In this document: in pieces, positions 33,281-41,904 of the stretch | Position numbering within the stretch: the first letter of the stretch is position 1 | Layout: each line of letters starts with the position of its first letter | From: an uncultured Oscillospiraceae bacterium | GTDB lineage: Bacteria > Bacillota > Clostridia > Oscillospirales > Oscillospiraceae | Length of the DNA stretch: 42,584 bases | NCBI GenBank assembly: GCA_934565425.1 | Contig: CAKTHW010000004.1 | Location: 1 to 42,584 of the forward strand | Reading direction: 5' to 3' | Position numbers and translations under genes: made by a program | Notes under the pieces: model-generated | The model's input: the letters and a program-made list of their open reading frames with translations, nothing else | The model's database searches: none | What the model was told of the DNA's origin: nothing

Positions 33281-34036
33281 TCACGTCTGAAACAGGACGA
33301 ACTCATTGCCGTCCGGGTCGCGCCGTGTGAACGTCTTCAAAACCAGCCTGTGCTGCGTCTGCCATTTGAACAGTGGCTCCAGGCATAAGGTGTACTCCAG
33401 CTGGTCGCGCCAGAAGACCATACGCGCTCTTCCGATCAGACCACTTTTCAGGTAGTAGATCTTGCCAAAAGCCGTGTCAGGCAGGAGCGGCTGGATGCCC
33501 GAGGCACTTCCGTACAGCGCTTCCCATGCTTTCGCCGTACCGCCTGTGGCTAAAAAGTCCAGCCATGCCTGATACTCCTCACTTTCGGAGAACGGGGCAG
33601 GACACTGCGGTTTCGACTGATAGTGCAGCATCAGCGGATAACGGGACACCTGGCCAAACGGTGTGTAGGGGAACCAGGTGTAATGGGTCCCGTTGTGAGA
33701 TGTGCTGTAAACGAACTGGGACAGATCCAGCGATAGCGACGGCACCACATGGGCCAACTCACAGGCGCGGGCGATGACGCGGTTGAGGTACGCCACTTCC
33801 TCCTGTAACGCCTGGATGTCGTAGCTTCGGACCACTTCCCTGGTGTGGTCAGTGCGGTTCGGGATCACCCGATACGCCCGTTTTTGCCGGGGGATCAAGA
33901 GGGGCGGTGGCGGGTTTCGCACCAGGTAAGGTCTGCTTTCGCGCATCTGGGGTTTCGTCTGTTTGGCTGCTGAGCGTTTGATAGAGGCAGGAGGGAATTT
34001 ATCCGACCCGCCGATTGACTTTCTTAAAATGCCCAT
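33281..34036 (-). CDS. Unknown 251-residue protein
   Basis: No family recognised. Seen: a basic, proline-rich N-terminus of about 65 residues (RNPPPPLLIPRQKRAYRVI) and a mixed alpha/beta remainder with DLSQFVYSTSHNGTHYTWFP, YPLMLHYQSKPQCPAP, and a C-terminal beta-rich part (YTLCLEPLFKWQTQHRLVLK, then RRDPDGNEFVLF). No signal peptide or membrane segment. Start at 34036 with GGAGGTG 6 bases upstream. A promoter TTGAAA (34150-34155), 17-base spacer, TAACAT (34127-34132) lies upstream on the minus strand. Confidence 0.65.
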   Translation of the reverse strand: MGILRKSIGGSDKFPPASIKRSAAKQTKPQMRESRPYLVRNPPPPLLIPRQKRAYRVIPNRTDHTREVVRSYDIQALQEEVAYLNRVIARACELAHVVPSLSLDLSQFVYSTSHNGTHYTWFPYTPFGQVSRYPLMLHYQSKPQCPAPFSESEEYQAWLDFLATGGTAKAWEALYGSASGIQPLLPDTAFGKIYYLKSGLIGRARMVFWRDQLEYTLCLEPLFKWQTQHRLVLKTFTRRDPDGNEFVLFQT

Positions 34037-34126
34037 GCTGCACCTCCGTCAGATTTGGTCGTGCATACACACCGGAAAGAGGGGCAGGGACGTGCCATCA
34101 TCGTTACCGACGCAATGCACATACTT

Positions 34127-34155
34127 ATGTTACAGGATGAGCGCGAAAATTTCAA
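34127..34155 (-). promoter_or_regulatory. Promoter of the unknown gene at 33281-34036
   Basis: Minus-strand TTGAAA, 17-base spacer, TAACAT. Confidence 0.5.
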
Positions 34156-34198
34156 TAGTTGAAAGGGAGTCATTGGAACTTTTCTGTCCAGACAGCAG

Positions 34199-35044
34199 TC
34201 ATACCAGCTGACCGAACTCCATCCGCACGATCTGCATCTTCATCCACCCGTCCCCGATCTTGGCCAGCAGCCGGTATAACCCCTTCACTGACGGGTCGTC
34301 CAAACGCTGATATCCCAGCATATACCCACGGCTGGATACCCGCAGCCCAGGCACCCAGGAGGACAGCTCCCGCCGGGCGTCGGACACGGAGAAGTACGCC
34401 CCCACGTCCTTTATCTCAGCATCCCGGATCCACGTCTTCAGCATCATCTTCACCGCCGCCTTCCCCGCAGCGTCAAACACCAGACGCCCACCGGGAAACG
34501 CCTGGGCCATGGCCTGCACCAGCGTCTGGAACTGCTCGGTCAGGAAGTAGTAGAACACCCCAGCGGCGAAAAAGACCACGCCCTCACTGGCGTCGATGCG
34601 CTCGAACCAGGAGACGTCGTTCAGGTCGCAGGGGATATTCTCCTCCCGTTCCCCGGCCGGCAGCAGCGCATCCCGCACGGCGATGACGTCCGGGAAATCC
34701 AGGTTGTACAGCTTGCAGCAGCCGTTGTCGCAGTTCCGTCCCGTGTCGTCCAGCCCGCAGCCCAGATTGACCACCGCCGCCTTGGGGTGTGCCTTCAGGT
34801 AGTCCCGCACCTCCCACGCCAGGTCGTTCTGGCGCATGGCCACCTCCAGGAACCCGAACTGCTGCACTGTGCTCTGGGCTTTCTGCGCCAGGGCGGAGAA
34901 GTCGTAGTCGATCTGGTCGATGAGCCGGATGGCAGTCTCGTCCCGGAACAGCTGGGGGAACTGCTCCGAGCACATCTTGCGGCCGTACAGGGGGATGACC
35001 AGGGTCTCCTGTACCGTGTTCTTTTCAATGTGGCATTTTTCCAT
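34199..35044 (-). CDS. Class I SAM-dependent methyltransferase (leucine carboxyl methyltransferase-like)
   Basis: 281 residues. Seen: LVIPLYGRKMCSEQFPQLFR at the N-terminus and VVNLGCGLDDTGRNCDNGCC, the SAM-binding GCGLDxR-like motif of the Ppm1/LCMT/TcmP family, then LYNLDFPDVIAVRDALLPAG and GVVFFAAGVFYYFLTEQFQT. The bacterial members methylate small carboxylates, polyketides or unknown targets. Follows the membrane-protein gene after 11 bases, so the two are cotranscribed. Confidence 0.85.
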   Translation of the reverse strand: MEKCHIEKNTVQETLVIPLYGRKMCSEQFPQLFRDETAIRLIDQIDYDFSALAQKAQSTVQQFGFLEVAMRQNDLAWEVRDYLKAHPKAAVVNLGCGLDDTGRNCDNGCCKLYNLDFPDVIAVRDALLPAGEREENIPCDLNDVSWFERIDASEGVVFFAAGVFYYFLTEQFQTLVQAMAQAFPGGRLVFDAAGKAAVKMMLKTWIRDAEIKDVGAYFSVSDARRELSSWVPGLRVSSRGYMLGYQRLDDPSVKGLYRLLAKIGDGWMKMQIVRMEFGQLV

Positions 35045-35055
35045 GTCCTTTCACC

Positions 35056-35676
35056 TCAGATCAAAACAAATAACCCCAAAAACATCACCGCGCTGACCAG
35101 ATTCATGGTACCCACAATGCGTAAAGGGGACAGCAGTAAGAACAGGGGCAAGGTGTTGCACAGACACGCCCAGCGGGGCAAGCTGGTCCCGCCGCTGACC
35201 ACGGCCACGAACAGGGACACCGCGAAGACCAGCAGTCCCAGATAGCAGAGGAACATGGTGGCGGAGGTGCCCTTGAAAAAGTCCACGATGACCTCTCGCG
35301 CCTCCTCGGTCCGTCCCAGCCGCAGATAGAACCACTCCAACGCGCCACAGAACACGTGATGCGCCACCCCAGGCAGGAAGAACAGCACGCACCCCGCCAG
35401 CATCAGCCCAGCCCACAGCTTGGAAAACTGTCCCATCCACTGGCACAGCGCCAGATACCCCGGAAACGCCGCCGCCAGAGCGAACACCCCCACCAGCGTC
35501 GCACCCATAGGCTGCTTCAGCGGCGTCCCACCCAGGACGGCAGAGAGGCGGTCGTTGTCCTGCAAACAGCGGAAATCAAAGCGTCCGCCGGCCAGATAGG
35601 TCAAGTTCCAGTCGCAGCGCCAGAGTGCCAAATGCCCGGCGCAGGCCAGCAAGAATAATAGATGTGTGGTCGTCAT
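35056..35676 (-). CDS. DUF6796-like integral membrane protein
   Basis: 206 residues with about six hydrophobic segments (roughly 5-20, 60-80, 88-105, 135-160, 170-185 and 190-206). Contains LGGTPLKQPMGATLVGVFAL, FFLPGVAHHVFCGALEWFYL with a His-His pair in the membrane region, and an EEAREVIVDFFKGTS loop. This matches my recollection of DUF6796 proteins, function unknown. First gene of a pair with the methyltransferase, behind a strong promoter with a palindromic operator. Confidence 0.65.
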   Translation of the reverse strand: MTTTHLLFLLACAGHLALWRCDWNLTYLAGGRFDFRCLQDNDRLSAVLGGTPLKQPMGATLVGVFALAAAFPGYLALCQWMGQFSKLWAGLMLAGCVLFFLPGVAHHVFCGALEWFYLRLGRTEEAREVIVDFFKGTSATMFLCYLGLLVFAVSLFVAVVSGGTSLPRWACLCNTLPLFLLLSPLRIVGTMNLVSAVMFLGLFVLI

Positions 35677-35700
35677 GGGTCTCTCTCCTTTTGACAGACA

Positions 35701-35721
35701 TATCGGTTAGCGATACCTAAC
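35701..35721. promoter_or_regulatory. Probable operator in the DUF6796 leader
   Basis: Two overlapping dyads, TATCG-GTTAG-CGATA (35701-35715) and GTTAG-CGATAC-CTAAC (35706-35721), just downstream of the promoter's -10; a typical place for a repressor roadblock. Confidence 0.5.
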
Positions 35722-35737
35722 TGATTCGGATAAGCAC

Positions 35738-35766
35738 ATTATAGTGGTAGTGGTGGAAGCTGTCAA
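35738..35766 (-). promoter_or_regulatory. Promoter of the DUF6796/methyltransferase operon
   Basis: Minus-strand TTGACA (35761-35766), 17-base spacer, TATAAT (35738-35743): full consensus. Confidence 0.85.
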
Positions 35767-35785
35767 CCGGGAGGAGGGGGATTGG

Positions 35786-35824
35786 TTGACAGGGGAGGAA
35801 AGATAGTATATGATATATATCATA
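35786..35824 (+). promoter_or_regulatory. Promoter of the YoaP-like gene with palindrome over the -10
   Basis: TTGACA (35786-35791), 17-base spacer, TATGAT (35809-35814). The -10 is part of the perfect 16-base palindrome TATGATATATATCATA (35809-35824), a probable operator. Confidence 0.7.
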
Positions 35825-35863
35825 GAATGTATATTGCGAGATAGAATGGGAAGAGGAGAAAGC

Positions 35864-36628
35864 ATGGAGCAAACTGTGGAATTTATCAATCTGACTCCAG
35901 AAAACCTGGCTGACGAGCACCTGTGCTGCATCATCCGCACCCGGAAAAAGCACCCCGGTGTGGAGGCAAAGCGCCAGTGGCTGGCGGAGCGGCTGAAAGA
36001 GGGGCACGTGTTCCGGAAGCTGAATCAGAAGTGCTGTGTCATGATCGAGTACGCCCCCTTGGAGACGGCGTGGGTGCCGGTGGAAGGGGAGAACTACCTT
36101 TATATCTATTGTCTGTGGGTGGACGGCAAGTGCAAAAAGCATGGGTACGGCAGGGAACTGCTGGAATATTGCTTAGCGGACGCCAAAGCCCAGGGCAAGT
36201 CCGGCGTCTGCCTGTTGGGGGCGAAGAAGCAGAAGGCGTGGCTGACCAGTCAGGCGTTCGTGGAGAAGTTCGGCTTCCAGACCGTGGACACCACGGAGGA
36301 CGGCTACGAGCTGCTGGCCCTCTCCTTGGACGGCACCACGCCCCACTTCACCCCGGCAGCCAAAGCCCAGGCCATCCCGGAGCAGGAGCTGACCATCTAC
36401 TATGATATGCAGTGTCCCTTCATCCTCCAGCGGGTGGAGCTGGTGCAGGCGCACTGCCAGGAAAAAGGCATCTCCGTGACCTTCCGCCGGGTGGAGACCC
36501 TGGAACAGGCCAAAGCCCTGCCCTGCGTCTTCAACAACTGGGCAGTGTTCTACCGGGGACAGTTCCAGACCGTGAACCTGCTGGACATCCCCACCCTGGA
36601 GCGCATCCTGAAACGGGGGAAAAAATGA
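35864..36628 (+). CDS. yoaP: GNAT acetyltransferase with YoaP-like C-terminal domain
   Basis: 254 residues. Seen: an N-terminal GNAT domain (about 1-165) with NYLYIYCLWVDGKCKKHGYG as the acetyl-CoA loop region and YGRELLEYCLADAKAQG, then a C-terminal YoaP-like domain (about 185-250) with YYDMQCPFILQRVELVQAHC and VFNNWAVFYRGQFQTVNLLD, thioredoxin-like in pattern. Members resemble B. subtilis YoaP; substrate unknown. Start at 35864 with GAGGAGA upstream; the longer frame overlaps the promoter. Confidence 0.88.
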   Translation: MEQTVEFINLTPENLADEHLCCIIRTRKKHPGVEAKRQWLAERLKEGHVFRKLNQKCCVMIEYAPLETAWVPVEGENYLYIYCLWVDGKCKKHGYGRELLEYCLADAKAQGKSGVCLLGAKKQKAWLTSQAFVEKFGFQTVDTTEDGYELLALSLDGTTPHFTPAAKAQAIPEQELTIYYDMQCPFILQRVELVQAHCQEKGISVTFRRVETLEQAKALPCVFNNWAVFYRGQFQTVNLLDIPTLERILKRGKK

Positions 36629-36632
36629 GCAG

Positions 36633-36668
36633 ACGACGTATCTTCCTGTAGGAAGATACGTCGTTTTC
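36633..36668 (+). terminator. Terminator after the YoaP-like gene
   Basis: ACGACGTATCTTCC/GGAAGATACGTCGT stem, TGTA loop, followed by TTTC. Confidence 0.85.
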
Positions 36669-36798
36669 GTCGTTTCTGAACGCCTTTTCCTGGAGAAAAT
36701 CGATGAAATTGGGGAAAATGGGAACCGAAGAGGGGCTTTTCATGGGGCGCAAAAACCGGTATAATGTGACCAGAAAAAATCATTTGGAGGTGTCCCTC

Positions 36799-37935
36799 AT
36801 GCTGTTATGGCTCTTCATTTTTGCCGGTATGCTCCTGGCCGGTGTGGCCGGTGTGATCTACTTAGTCCGCAAAATGCACCGCTTCCGCCTGCCCAACGCC
36901 CTGGCCGGCGACAGACGCGCGCTGTCCTGGCTGTTCAGCGCCCTGCTGGTGGCAGTGCCCTTTGCCGTGCTGTGGCTGGTCTGGGGGATGATGAACGCCG
37001 CCATCTGCCTGCTGCACCTGGTGGTGTTCTGGTTGCTCTGGGACGGGGTGTTCTGGGTGGTCAAGAAGGTGCGCAGACGGGATTTTCGCCGATACTACGC
37101 CGGTCTCGTGGCCATCCTGTTCACCGTGGGCTACTTGGCCCTGGGCTGGTACCAGGCCAACCACGTCTGGCAGACCAACTACACCATCCAGACCGACAAA
37201 GCCGTCGGCAATCTGCGCATCGCCCTGGTGGCCGACTCCCACATGGGCACCACCTTTGACGGGGACGGCTTCGCAGAGCACTTGAAGAAGGTGGCCGCTA
37301 CTGACCCGGACGTGGTGGTGGTGGTCGGGGACTTCGTGGACGAAGGCTCCAGCAAGGCGGACATGGAGACCGCCGCCCGTGCGCTGGGACAGCTGGACGC
37401 ACCCTACGGCGTCTACTTCGTCTTCGGCAACCACGACAAGGGCAGGTACAGCAACGGCGCCCGCGGCTACGACGGGGACGACCTGAAGGCGGAGCTGACC
37501 GCCGACGGGGTCACCGTGCTGGAGGACGAGTCTGTGCTGTTGGGTGGCCAGTTCTACCTGATCGGCCGCCAGGACGCGTCGGAGGAAAAGGACTTCGACG
37601 GCAGCCGGGCGTCTATGAGCGAGCTGACTCAGTCGCTGGACAAGGACAAGTACCAGATCGTCCTGGACCACCAGCCCTGCGACTACGACGCTCAGGCCCA
37701 GTCCGGCGTGGATCTGGTCCTCTCCGGCCACACCCACGGGGGGCAGCTCTTCCCCTTCGTCCAGATCCAGCAGCTCACCGGCATCGGTGGGAACGACCGG
37801 GTCTACGGCACCGAGACCCGTGGGGACACGAATTTTGTGGTCACCTCCGGCATCTCCGACTGGGCCATCCAGTTCAAGACCGGCTGCTGGTCGGAGTTCG
37901 TGGTCATCGACGTGACCGGCACGGCGGCAAAATAA
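36799..37935 (+). CDS. Membrane-bound metallophosphoesterase
   Basis: 378 residues. Seen: four hydrophobic N-terminal helices (about 1-22, 45-70, 72-88 and 100-120) and a calcineurin-like phosphoesterase domain from about 145: VADSHMGTTFDGDGF, VVVVVGDFVDEGS, FVFGNHDKGRYS, and LSGHTHGGQLFPF, together giving the D-H, GD, GNHD and GHTH metal ligands. Probably acts outside the membrane, as YkuE-like enzymes do. Start at 36799 with GGAGG 8 bases upstream; the frame from 36703 lacks an RBS. Confidence 0.92.
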   Translation: MLLWLFIFAGMLLAGVAGVIYLVRKMHRFRLPNALAGDRRALSWLFSALLVAVPFAVLWLVWGMMNAAICLLHLVVFWLLWDGVFWVVKKVRRRDFRRYYAGLVAILFTVGYLALGWYQANHVWQTNYTIQTDKAVGNLRIALVADSHMGTTFDGDGFAEHLKKVAATDPDVVVVVGDFVDEGSSKADMETAARALGQLDAPYGVYFVFGNHDKGRYSNGARGYDGDDLKAELTADGVTVLEDESVLLGGQFYLIGRQDASEEKDFDGSRASMSELTQSLDKDKYQIVLDHQPCDYDAQAQSGVDLVLSGHTHGGQLFPFVQIQQLTGIGGNDRVYGTETRGDTNFVVTSGISDWAIQFKTGCWSEFVVIDVTGTAAK

Positions 37936-37944
37936 AATACAGCA

Positions 37945-37976
37945 CAGCTCCCAATCAGATGGTTGGGAGCTGTTTT
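37945..37976 (+). terminator. Terminator after the metallophosphoesterase gene
   Basis: CAGCTCCCAA/TTGGGAGCTG stem with TCAGATGG loop and TTTT. Confidence 0.88.
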
Positions 37977-37977
37977 C

Positions 37978-38007
37978 TTGACAGGGGAGGGTGGGGGATG
38001 GTACACT
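37978..38007 (+). promoter_or_regulatory. Promoter of the LysR gene at 38111
   Basis: TTGACA (37978-37983), 18-base spacer, TACACT (38002-38007). Confidence 0.65.
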
Positions 38008-38110
38008 AAAACATACGAAAACGATATGTTGATGCGACAGGGGAGAGAGGGAGCCAAACGGTTCCCTCTTGGCCTGTCCGTTTGGAGACAGAGAGAAAGG
38101 AAATTGAAAG

Positions 38111-39049
38111 ATGACGTTACAACAGCTGCATTATGCCATCACCATCGCGGAGAAAGGTTCCCTGAACAAGGCCGCGGAATTCCTCTATATCGCCCAGCCC
38201 TCCCTGACCAGCGCCATGCAGGAACTGGAAAAAGAGTTGGGCATCACCATCTTCCACCGCAGCGGACGAGGGGTCACCCTGACCCAGGACGGGGCGGAAT
38301 TCTTGCTCTACGCCCGGCAGGTCTACAGCCAGTACGAGGAGCTGCTGGAGAAGTACGGGGACGGGAAGAACCTGAAAAAGAAGTTCGGCGTCTCCACCCA
38401 GCATTACTCCTTCGCCGTGAAAGCCTTCGTGGAATTGGTGAAGGGCTTTGACATGTCCCAGTACGAATTCGCCATCCGGGAGACCAAGACCCGCGACGTC
38501 ATCGCCGACGTGGCCAACTTGCGCAGCGAGGTGGGGATTCTCTACCTCAGCGACTTCAACCGCTCTGCCATTCAGAAATTATTGCGGGCAAACCGGCTGG
38601 AATTCCACCACCTCATCGACTGCCAAGCCTACGTCTACCTGTGGTCGGGCCACCCGCTGGCCAAGGAAAAATCCATCCGCTTCGAACAGCTCAAGGACTA
38701 CCCCTGCCTGTCCTTCGAGCAGGGGGACGCTGCGTCCTTCTACTTTGCCGAGGAAATTTTGAGCACCAACGAATACACCCGCACCATCAAAGCCTGCGAC
38801 CGAGCCACCATGCTCAACCTGATGGTGGGTCTCAACGGCTACACCCTCTGTTCCGGCATCATCTGTGAGGAGCTCAACGGCAGCGACTACCTGGCGGTGC
38901 CCTTTGAGGCGGACTCGGTGGAGGAGGACAGTGTGATGGAGATTGGCTATATCACCAAAAAAAGTTCCATTTTGAGCGAGATCGGTGCGCTTTATATCAA
39001 GGAAGTGGAGGAATACCTGCTGAAGGCCCAGCAGGCAGGGCAGACCTGA
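38111..39049 (+). CDS. LysR-family regulator, probable regulator of the met-type operon
   Basis: 312 residues. Seen: LysR helix-turn-helix (TLQQLHYAITIAEKGSLNKA, then AQPSLTSAMQELEKELGITI) and an effector domain from about 90. It is followed, after 131 bases containing a LysR-type palindrome, by the metN-metI operon in the same direction, so it is the likely regulator. Start at 38111; GAAAGGA lies upstream. Confidence 0.92.
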   Translation: MTLQQLHYAITIAEKGSLNKAAEFLYIAQPSLTSAMQELEKELGITIFHRSGRGVTLTQDGAEFLLYARQVYSQYEELLEKYGDGKNLKKKFGVSTQHYSFAVKAFVELVKGFDMSQYEFAIRETKTRDVIADVANLRSEVGILYLSDFNRSAIQKLLRANRLEFHHLIDCQAYVYLWSGHPLAKEKSIRFEQLKDYPCLSFEQGDAASFYFAEEILSTNEYTRTIKACDRATMLNLMVGLNGYTLCSGIICEELNGSDYLAVPFEADSVEEDSVMEIGYITKKSSILSEIGALYIKEVEEYLLKAQQAGQT

Positions 39050-39087
39050 GGACAGCTGTTTTGCCGTCACGCACAGAACGCTCAGTT

Positions 39088-39155
39088 ATAGATTGAATCT
39101 ATTACCTACTATATTCATATGATATTGGACAGCGGGCGGAATATGGGTCTATAAT
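39088..39155 (+). promoter_or_regulatory. LysR-type operator and promoter ahead of metN
   Basis: Perfect 15-base palindrome ATAGATT-G-AATCTAT (39088-39102), which contains the T-N11-A signature of LysR sites, lies about 25 bases upstream of TTGGAC (39125-39130) and TATAAT (39150-39155). The 19-base spacing of the -35 suggests a need for an activator. Confidence 0.6.
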
Positions 39156-39180
39156 AGCCCCACGAAGGAGGGAGAGACCC

Positions 39181-40218
39181 ATGATCGCATTGCAGCACGT
39201 CAGCAAAGTGTTTGCTGGTTCTGATAAAACAAAGCAAGTCCACGCAGTGGACGACGTAAATCTGACCATCCAGGATGGCGATATCTTCGGCATCATCGGG
39301 TTCTCCGGGGCGGGGAAATCCACCCTGGTGCGCTGTATCAACCTGCTGGAGCGACCCACCTCCGGCAGCGTGGAGGTGGACGGGCAGGAGCTGACCCGAA
39401 TGTCCGCCAAGGAACTACGCCAGGCGCGGAAAAAGATCGGCATGATCTTTCAGCACTTCAACCTCATGCCCTCCCGCACCATCTTCGGCAATGTGGCCTA
39501 CCCCCTTCGGGGCAGCGGCCTGAGCAAGGAAGAGATTCGGGCAAAGGTCCACAGCCTGTTGGAGCTGGTAGGCATCGCCGACAAGGAGAACGCCTACCCC
39601 AGCCAGCTCTCCGGCGGCCAGAAGCAGCGGGTGGCTATCGCACGAGCCTTGGCCAACGACCCCAAGATTTTGCTCTGTGACGAGGCCACTTCCGCGTTGG
39701 ACCCCCAGACCACCAAAGCCATTTTGAGCCTGCTCCACCACCTGAACCAGACCCTGGGCATCACCATCGTGGTCATCACCCATGAGATGGCGGTGGTGAA
39801 GGAAATCTGTAACCGAGTTGCAGTCATGGATCACGGCAAGGTGGTGGAAGAAGGATCGGTCTTCTCCGTGTTCGCGACTCCCAAGGAGCCCATCACACGG
39901 GACTTCATCAAGACCACCTCCAATCTGCAAAAGATCGAGGAGCTCATCGCAGACGGCTCCCCGGTGGTGGCCCTGAAGCCGGGCGAACGGATCGTCCGCC
40001 TGTCCTACGTGGAGCGGAACCCGTCGGAGCCCCTGATCTCGCTCATCACCCAGAAGTTTGGGATTACCTTAAATATCATCTTCGCCGATGTGGAGATCGT
40101 CCAGAACGCACCCATCGGCGGGACCGTCGCCATCTTCAGCGGCGACAGCGGGCAGATTGACGCAGCCCTGACCTATTTGAAAGAGAAAAATGTCGGTGTG
40201 GAGGTGATTCGGCAATGA
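39181..40218 (+). CDS. metN: Methionine-type ABC transporter ATP-binding protein
   Basis: 345 residues. Seen: Walker A GFSGAGKSTLVRCINL, signature QLSGGQKQRVAIARAL, Walker B ILLCDEATSALDP, H-loop VVITHEMAVVKEIC, and a C-terminal NIL domain (IVRLSYVERNPSEPLISLIT through KEKNVGVEVI), which in E. coli MetN binds methionine and inhibits transport. Overlaps metI by 4 bases (ATGA). Confidence 0.94.
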   Translation: MIALQHVSKVFAGSDKTKQVHAVDDVNLTIQDGDIFGIIGFSGAGKSTLVRCINLLERPTSGSVEVDGQELTRMSAKELRQARKKIGMIFQHFNLMPSRTIFGNVAYPLRGSGLSKEEIRAKVHSLLELVGIADKENAYPSQLSGGQKQRVAIARALANDPKILLCDEATSALDPQTTKAILSLLHHLNQTLGITIVVITHEMAVVKEICNRVAVMDHGKVVEEGSVFSVFATPKEPITRDFIKTTSNLQKIEELIADGSPVVALKPGERIVRLSYVERNPSEPLISLITQKFGITLNIIFADVEIVQNAPIGGTVAIFSGDSGQIDAALTYLKEKNVGVEVIRQ

Positions 40219-40895
40219 CGGAATTTTTGACTGGCATCATGCCCAACGTGATGGACAGATTACCTGACTTTTACCAGGCCATAGGAGATACCCTCATCAT
40301 GGTGGGCTGGTCGGGCAGCATCGCCTTTGTCCTGGGCCTGTTCCTGGGCATCGTCCTCACCGTCACCAAGCCCGGCGGTATCTTGGAGCAGAACGTGGTC
40401 TATCAGGTGCTGGATAAGCTGGTGAACTTCTTCCGCTCCATCCCCTTCATCATCCTGCTCACCTGGGTCATCCCCCTCTCCCGCGCCATCATGGGCACCG
40501 CTATCAACGTCCCCGGCGCCATCGTCCCCCTCATCATGGGCACTGTGCCCTTCTTCTCCCGTCAGGTGGAAGGGGCACTGGACGAGCTGGATCACGGCCT
40601 CATCGAAGCTGTCCTGTCCATGGGCTCCAGCCCCTTGGAGATCATCTTCCGGGTGTACCTGCGGGAGAGCATCTCTGCCATCGCGCGGGGCACCACCATC
40701 ACCGCCATCAGCCTGGTGGGTCTCACCGCTATGGCCGGTGCCGTCGGTTCTGGCGGCCTGGGCAACTTCGCCATCCAGTACGGCCATGACCGGAACATGA
40801 CCGACGTGACTTGGGTCACCGTCATCGTGGTCTTTATCATCGTCAGCATCATCCAGGTTGTCGGCAACCTGGTCGTCAAGAAGAACAAGCACTGA
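40215..40895 (+). CDS. metI: Methionine-type ABC transporter permease
   Basis: 226 residues, five membrane helices. Seen: AIGDTLIMVGWSGSIAFVLG at the N-terminus, the core FFRSIPFIILLTWVIPLSR, and the EAA loop EAVLSMGSSPLEIIFRVYL, typical of MetI. Works with MetN and the lipoprotein at 41905. Confidence 0.94.
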   Translation: MTEFLTGIMPNVMDRLPDFYQAIGDTLIMVGWSGSIAFVLGLFLGIVLTVTKPGGILEQNVVYQVLDKLVNFFRSIPFIILLTWVIPLSRAIMGTAINVPGAIVPLIMGTVPFFSRQVEGALDELDHGLIEAVLSMGSSPLEIIFRVYLRESISAIARGTTITAISLVGLTAMAGAVGSGGLGNFAIQYGHDRNMTDVTWVTVIVVFIIVSIIQVVGNLVVKKNKH

Positions 40896-40909
40896 GAAGG
40901 GAGTACCAA

Positions 40910-41869
40910 ATGGAAGTATTGAAACGAAAGATCATCATCGTCGGCGCTGGCCATGTTGGCTCCCACGCAGGCTACGCCCTGCTCTCTCAGGGGCTGGTGG
41001 AAGAGATCGTCTACATCGACATCGACCAGAAGAAGGCGGAAGCCCAGGCGTTGGATCTGTACGACTCCACCCTCTACCTGCGCAAGGGTGCCATCGTCCG
41101 AGCCGGGGACTACTCCGATGCCAAGGACGCCCAGCTGCTCATCGTGGCCGCAGGCCCCCTGCCGGACATGAGCAAGGGACAGACGCGAATGGACACCCTG
41201 CGTCAGACCATCGAAGTCCTGAAGGACGTGACCGCCAAAATCAAAACCTCCGGCTTCTCCGGCATCATCCTGAGCATCTCCAACCCGGCGGACGTCATCG
41301 CCCACTATATCCAGCATGTGCTGGATTGGCCGCCCGAAAAAATCTTCTCCACCAGCACCACCCTGGACTCCGCCCGTCTGAGACGTGCCATCGCCCAGGC
41401 CGTTGGAGTGGATCAGAAGTCCGTGTATGCCTACGCACTGGGCGAGCACGGCGAGAGCCAGATGGTGCCCTGGTCCATCGTCACCATCGCAGGCAAGCCC
41501 CTGTCCCAGCTCATGGAGGAGCGGCCGGACACTTATGGCAAGCTGGATCTGGACGCCCTGGCGGCGGAAGGCAAGAAGGGCGGCTGGATCATCCTGGGCG
41601 GCAAAGGCTCCACCGAGTTCGGCATCGGCGCATCCATCGCTGAGGTCATCCGAGCGGTGTTCGGGGACGAAAACCGCATCCTGCCTGTCTCCGTCTACCT
41701 GGACGGCCAGTACGGCCAGCACGGCGTGTACGCCAGCGTTCCAGCGGTGCTCAACCGGAACGGCGTGGCGGACATCATCGAATTGAAGCTCACCGAGGAA
41801 GAACAGAAGGAGTTCGACGCCTCCTGTCAGACTATGCTGGAAAACTTTAACCTGGCATTGACTCTGTAA
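40910..41869 (+). CDS. L-2-hydroxyacid dehydrogenase (L-lactate/malate/hydroxyisocaproate dehydrogenase family)
   Basis: 319 residues. Seen: NAD-binding GAGHVGSHAGYALLSQ, the acidic residue for NAD specificity (YIDIDQKKAEAQALDLYD), the substrate loop AAGPLPDMSKGQTRMDTLRQ with the catalytic Arg, SNPADVIAHYI, the substrate-binding Arg in TTLDSARLRRAI, and the catalytic His in GEHGESQMVPWS. The loop lacks the Gln typical of lactate dehydrogenase at its usual place, so larger side chains (2-oxoisocaproate, 2-oxo-4-methylthiobutyrate) are likely substrates. It sits inside a methionine-type transporter operon. Start at 40910 with AAGGGAG 7 bases upstream. Confidence 0.88.
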   Translation: MEVLKRKIIIVGAGHVGSHAGYALLSQGLVEEIVYIDIDQKKAEAQALDLYDSTLYLRKGAIVRAGDYSDAKDAQLLIVAAGPLPDMSKGQTRMDTLRQTIEVLKDVTAKIKTSGFSGIILSISNPADVIAHYIQHVLDWPPEKIFSTSTTLDSARLRRAIAQAVGVDQKSVYAYALGEHGESQMVPWSIVTIAGKPLSQLMEERPDTYGKLDLDALAAEGKKGGWIILGGKGSTEFGIGASIAEVIRAVFGDENRILPVSVYLDGQYGQHGVYASVPAVLNRNGVADIIELKLTEEEQKEFDASCQTMLENFNLALTL

Positions 41870-41904
41870 TCGAGAAAATAAGAGAAAAATCGGAGGAATA
41901 TCCT

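Noticed and set aside
39050..39180. SAM riboswitch before metN
   Set aside because: The interval is only 131 bases and shows a LysR-type palindrome and a promoter rather than SAM aptamer motifs.
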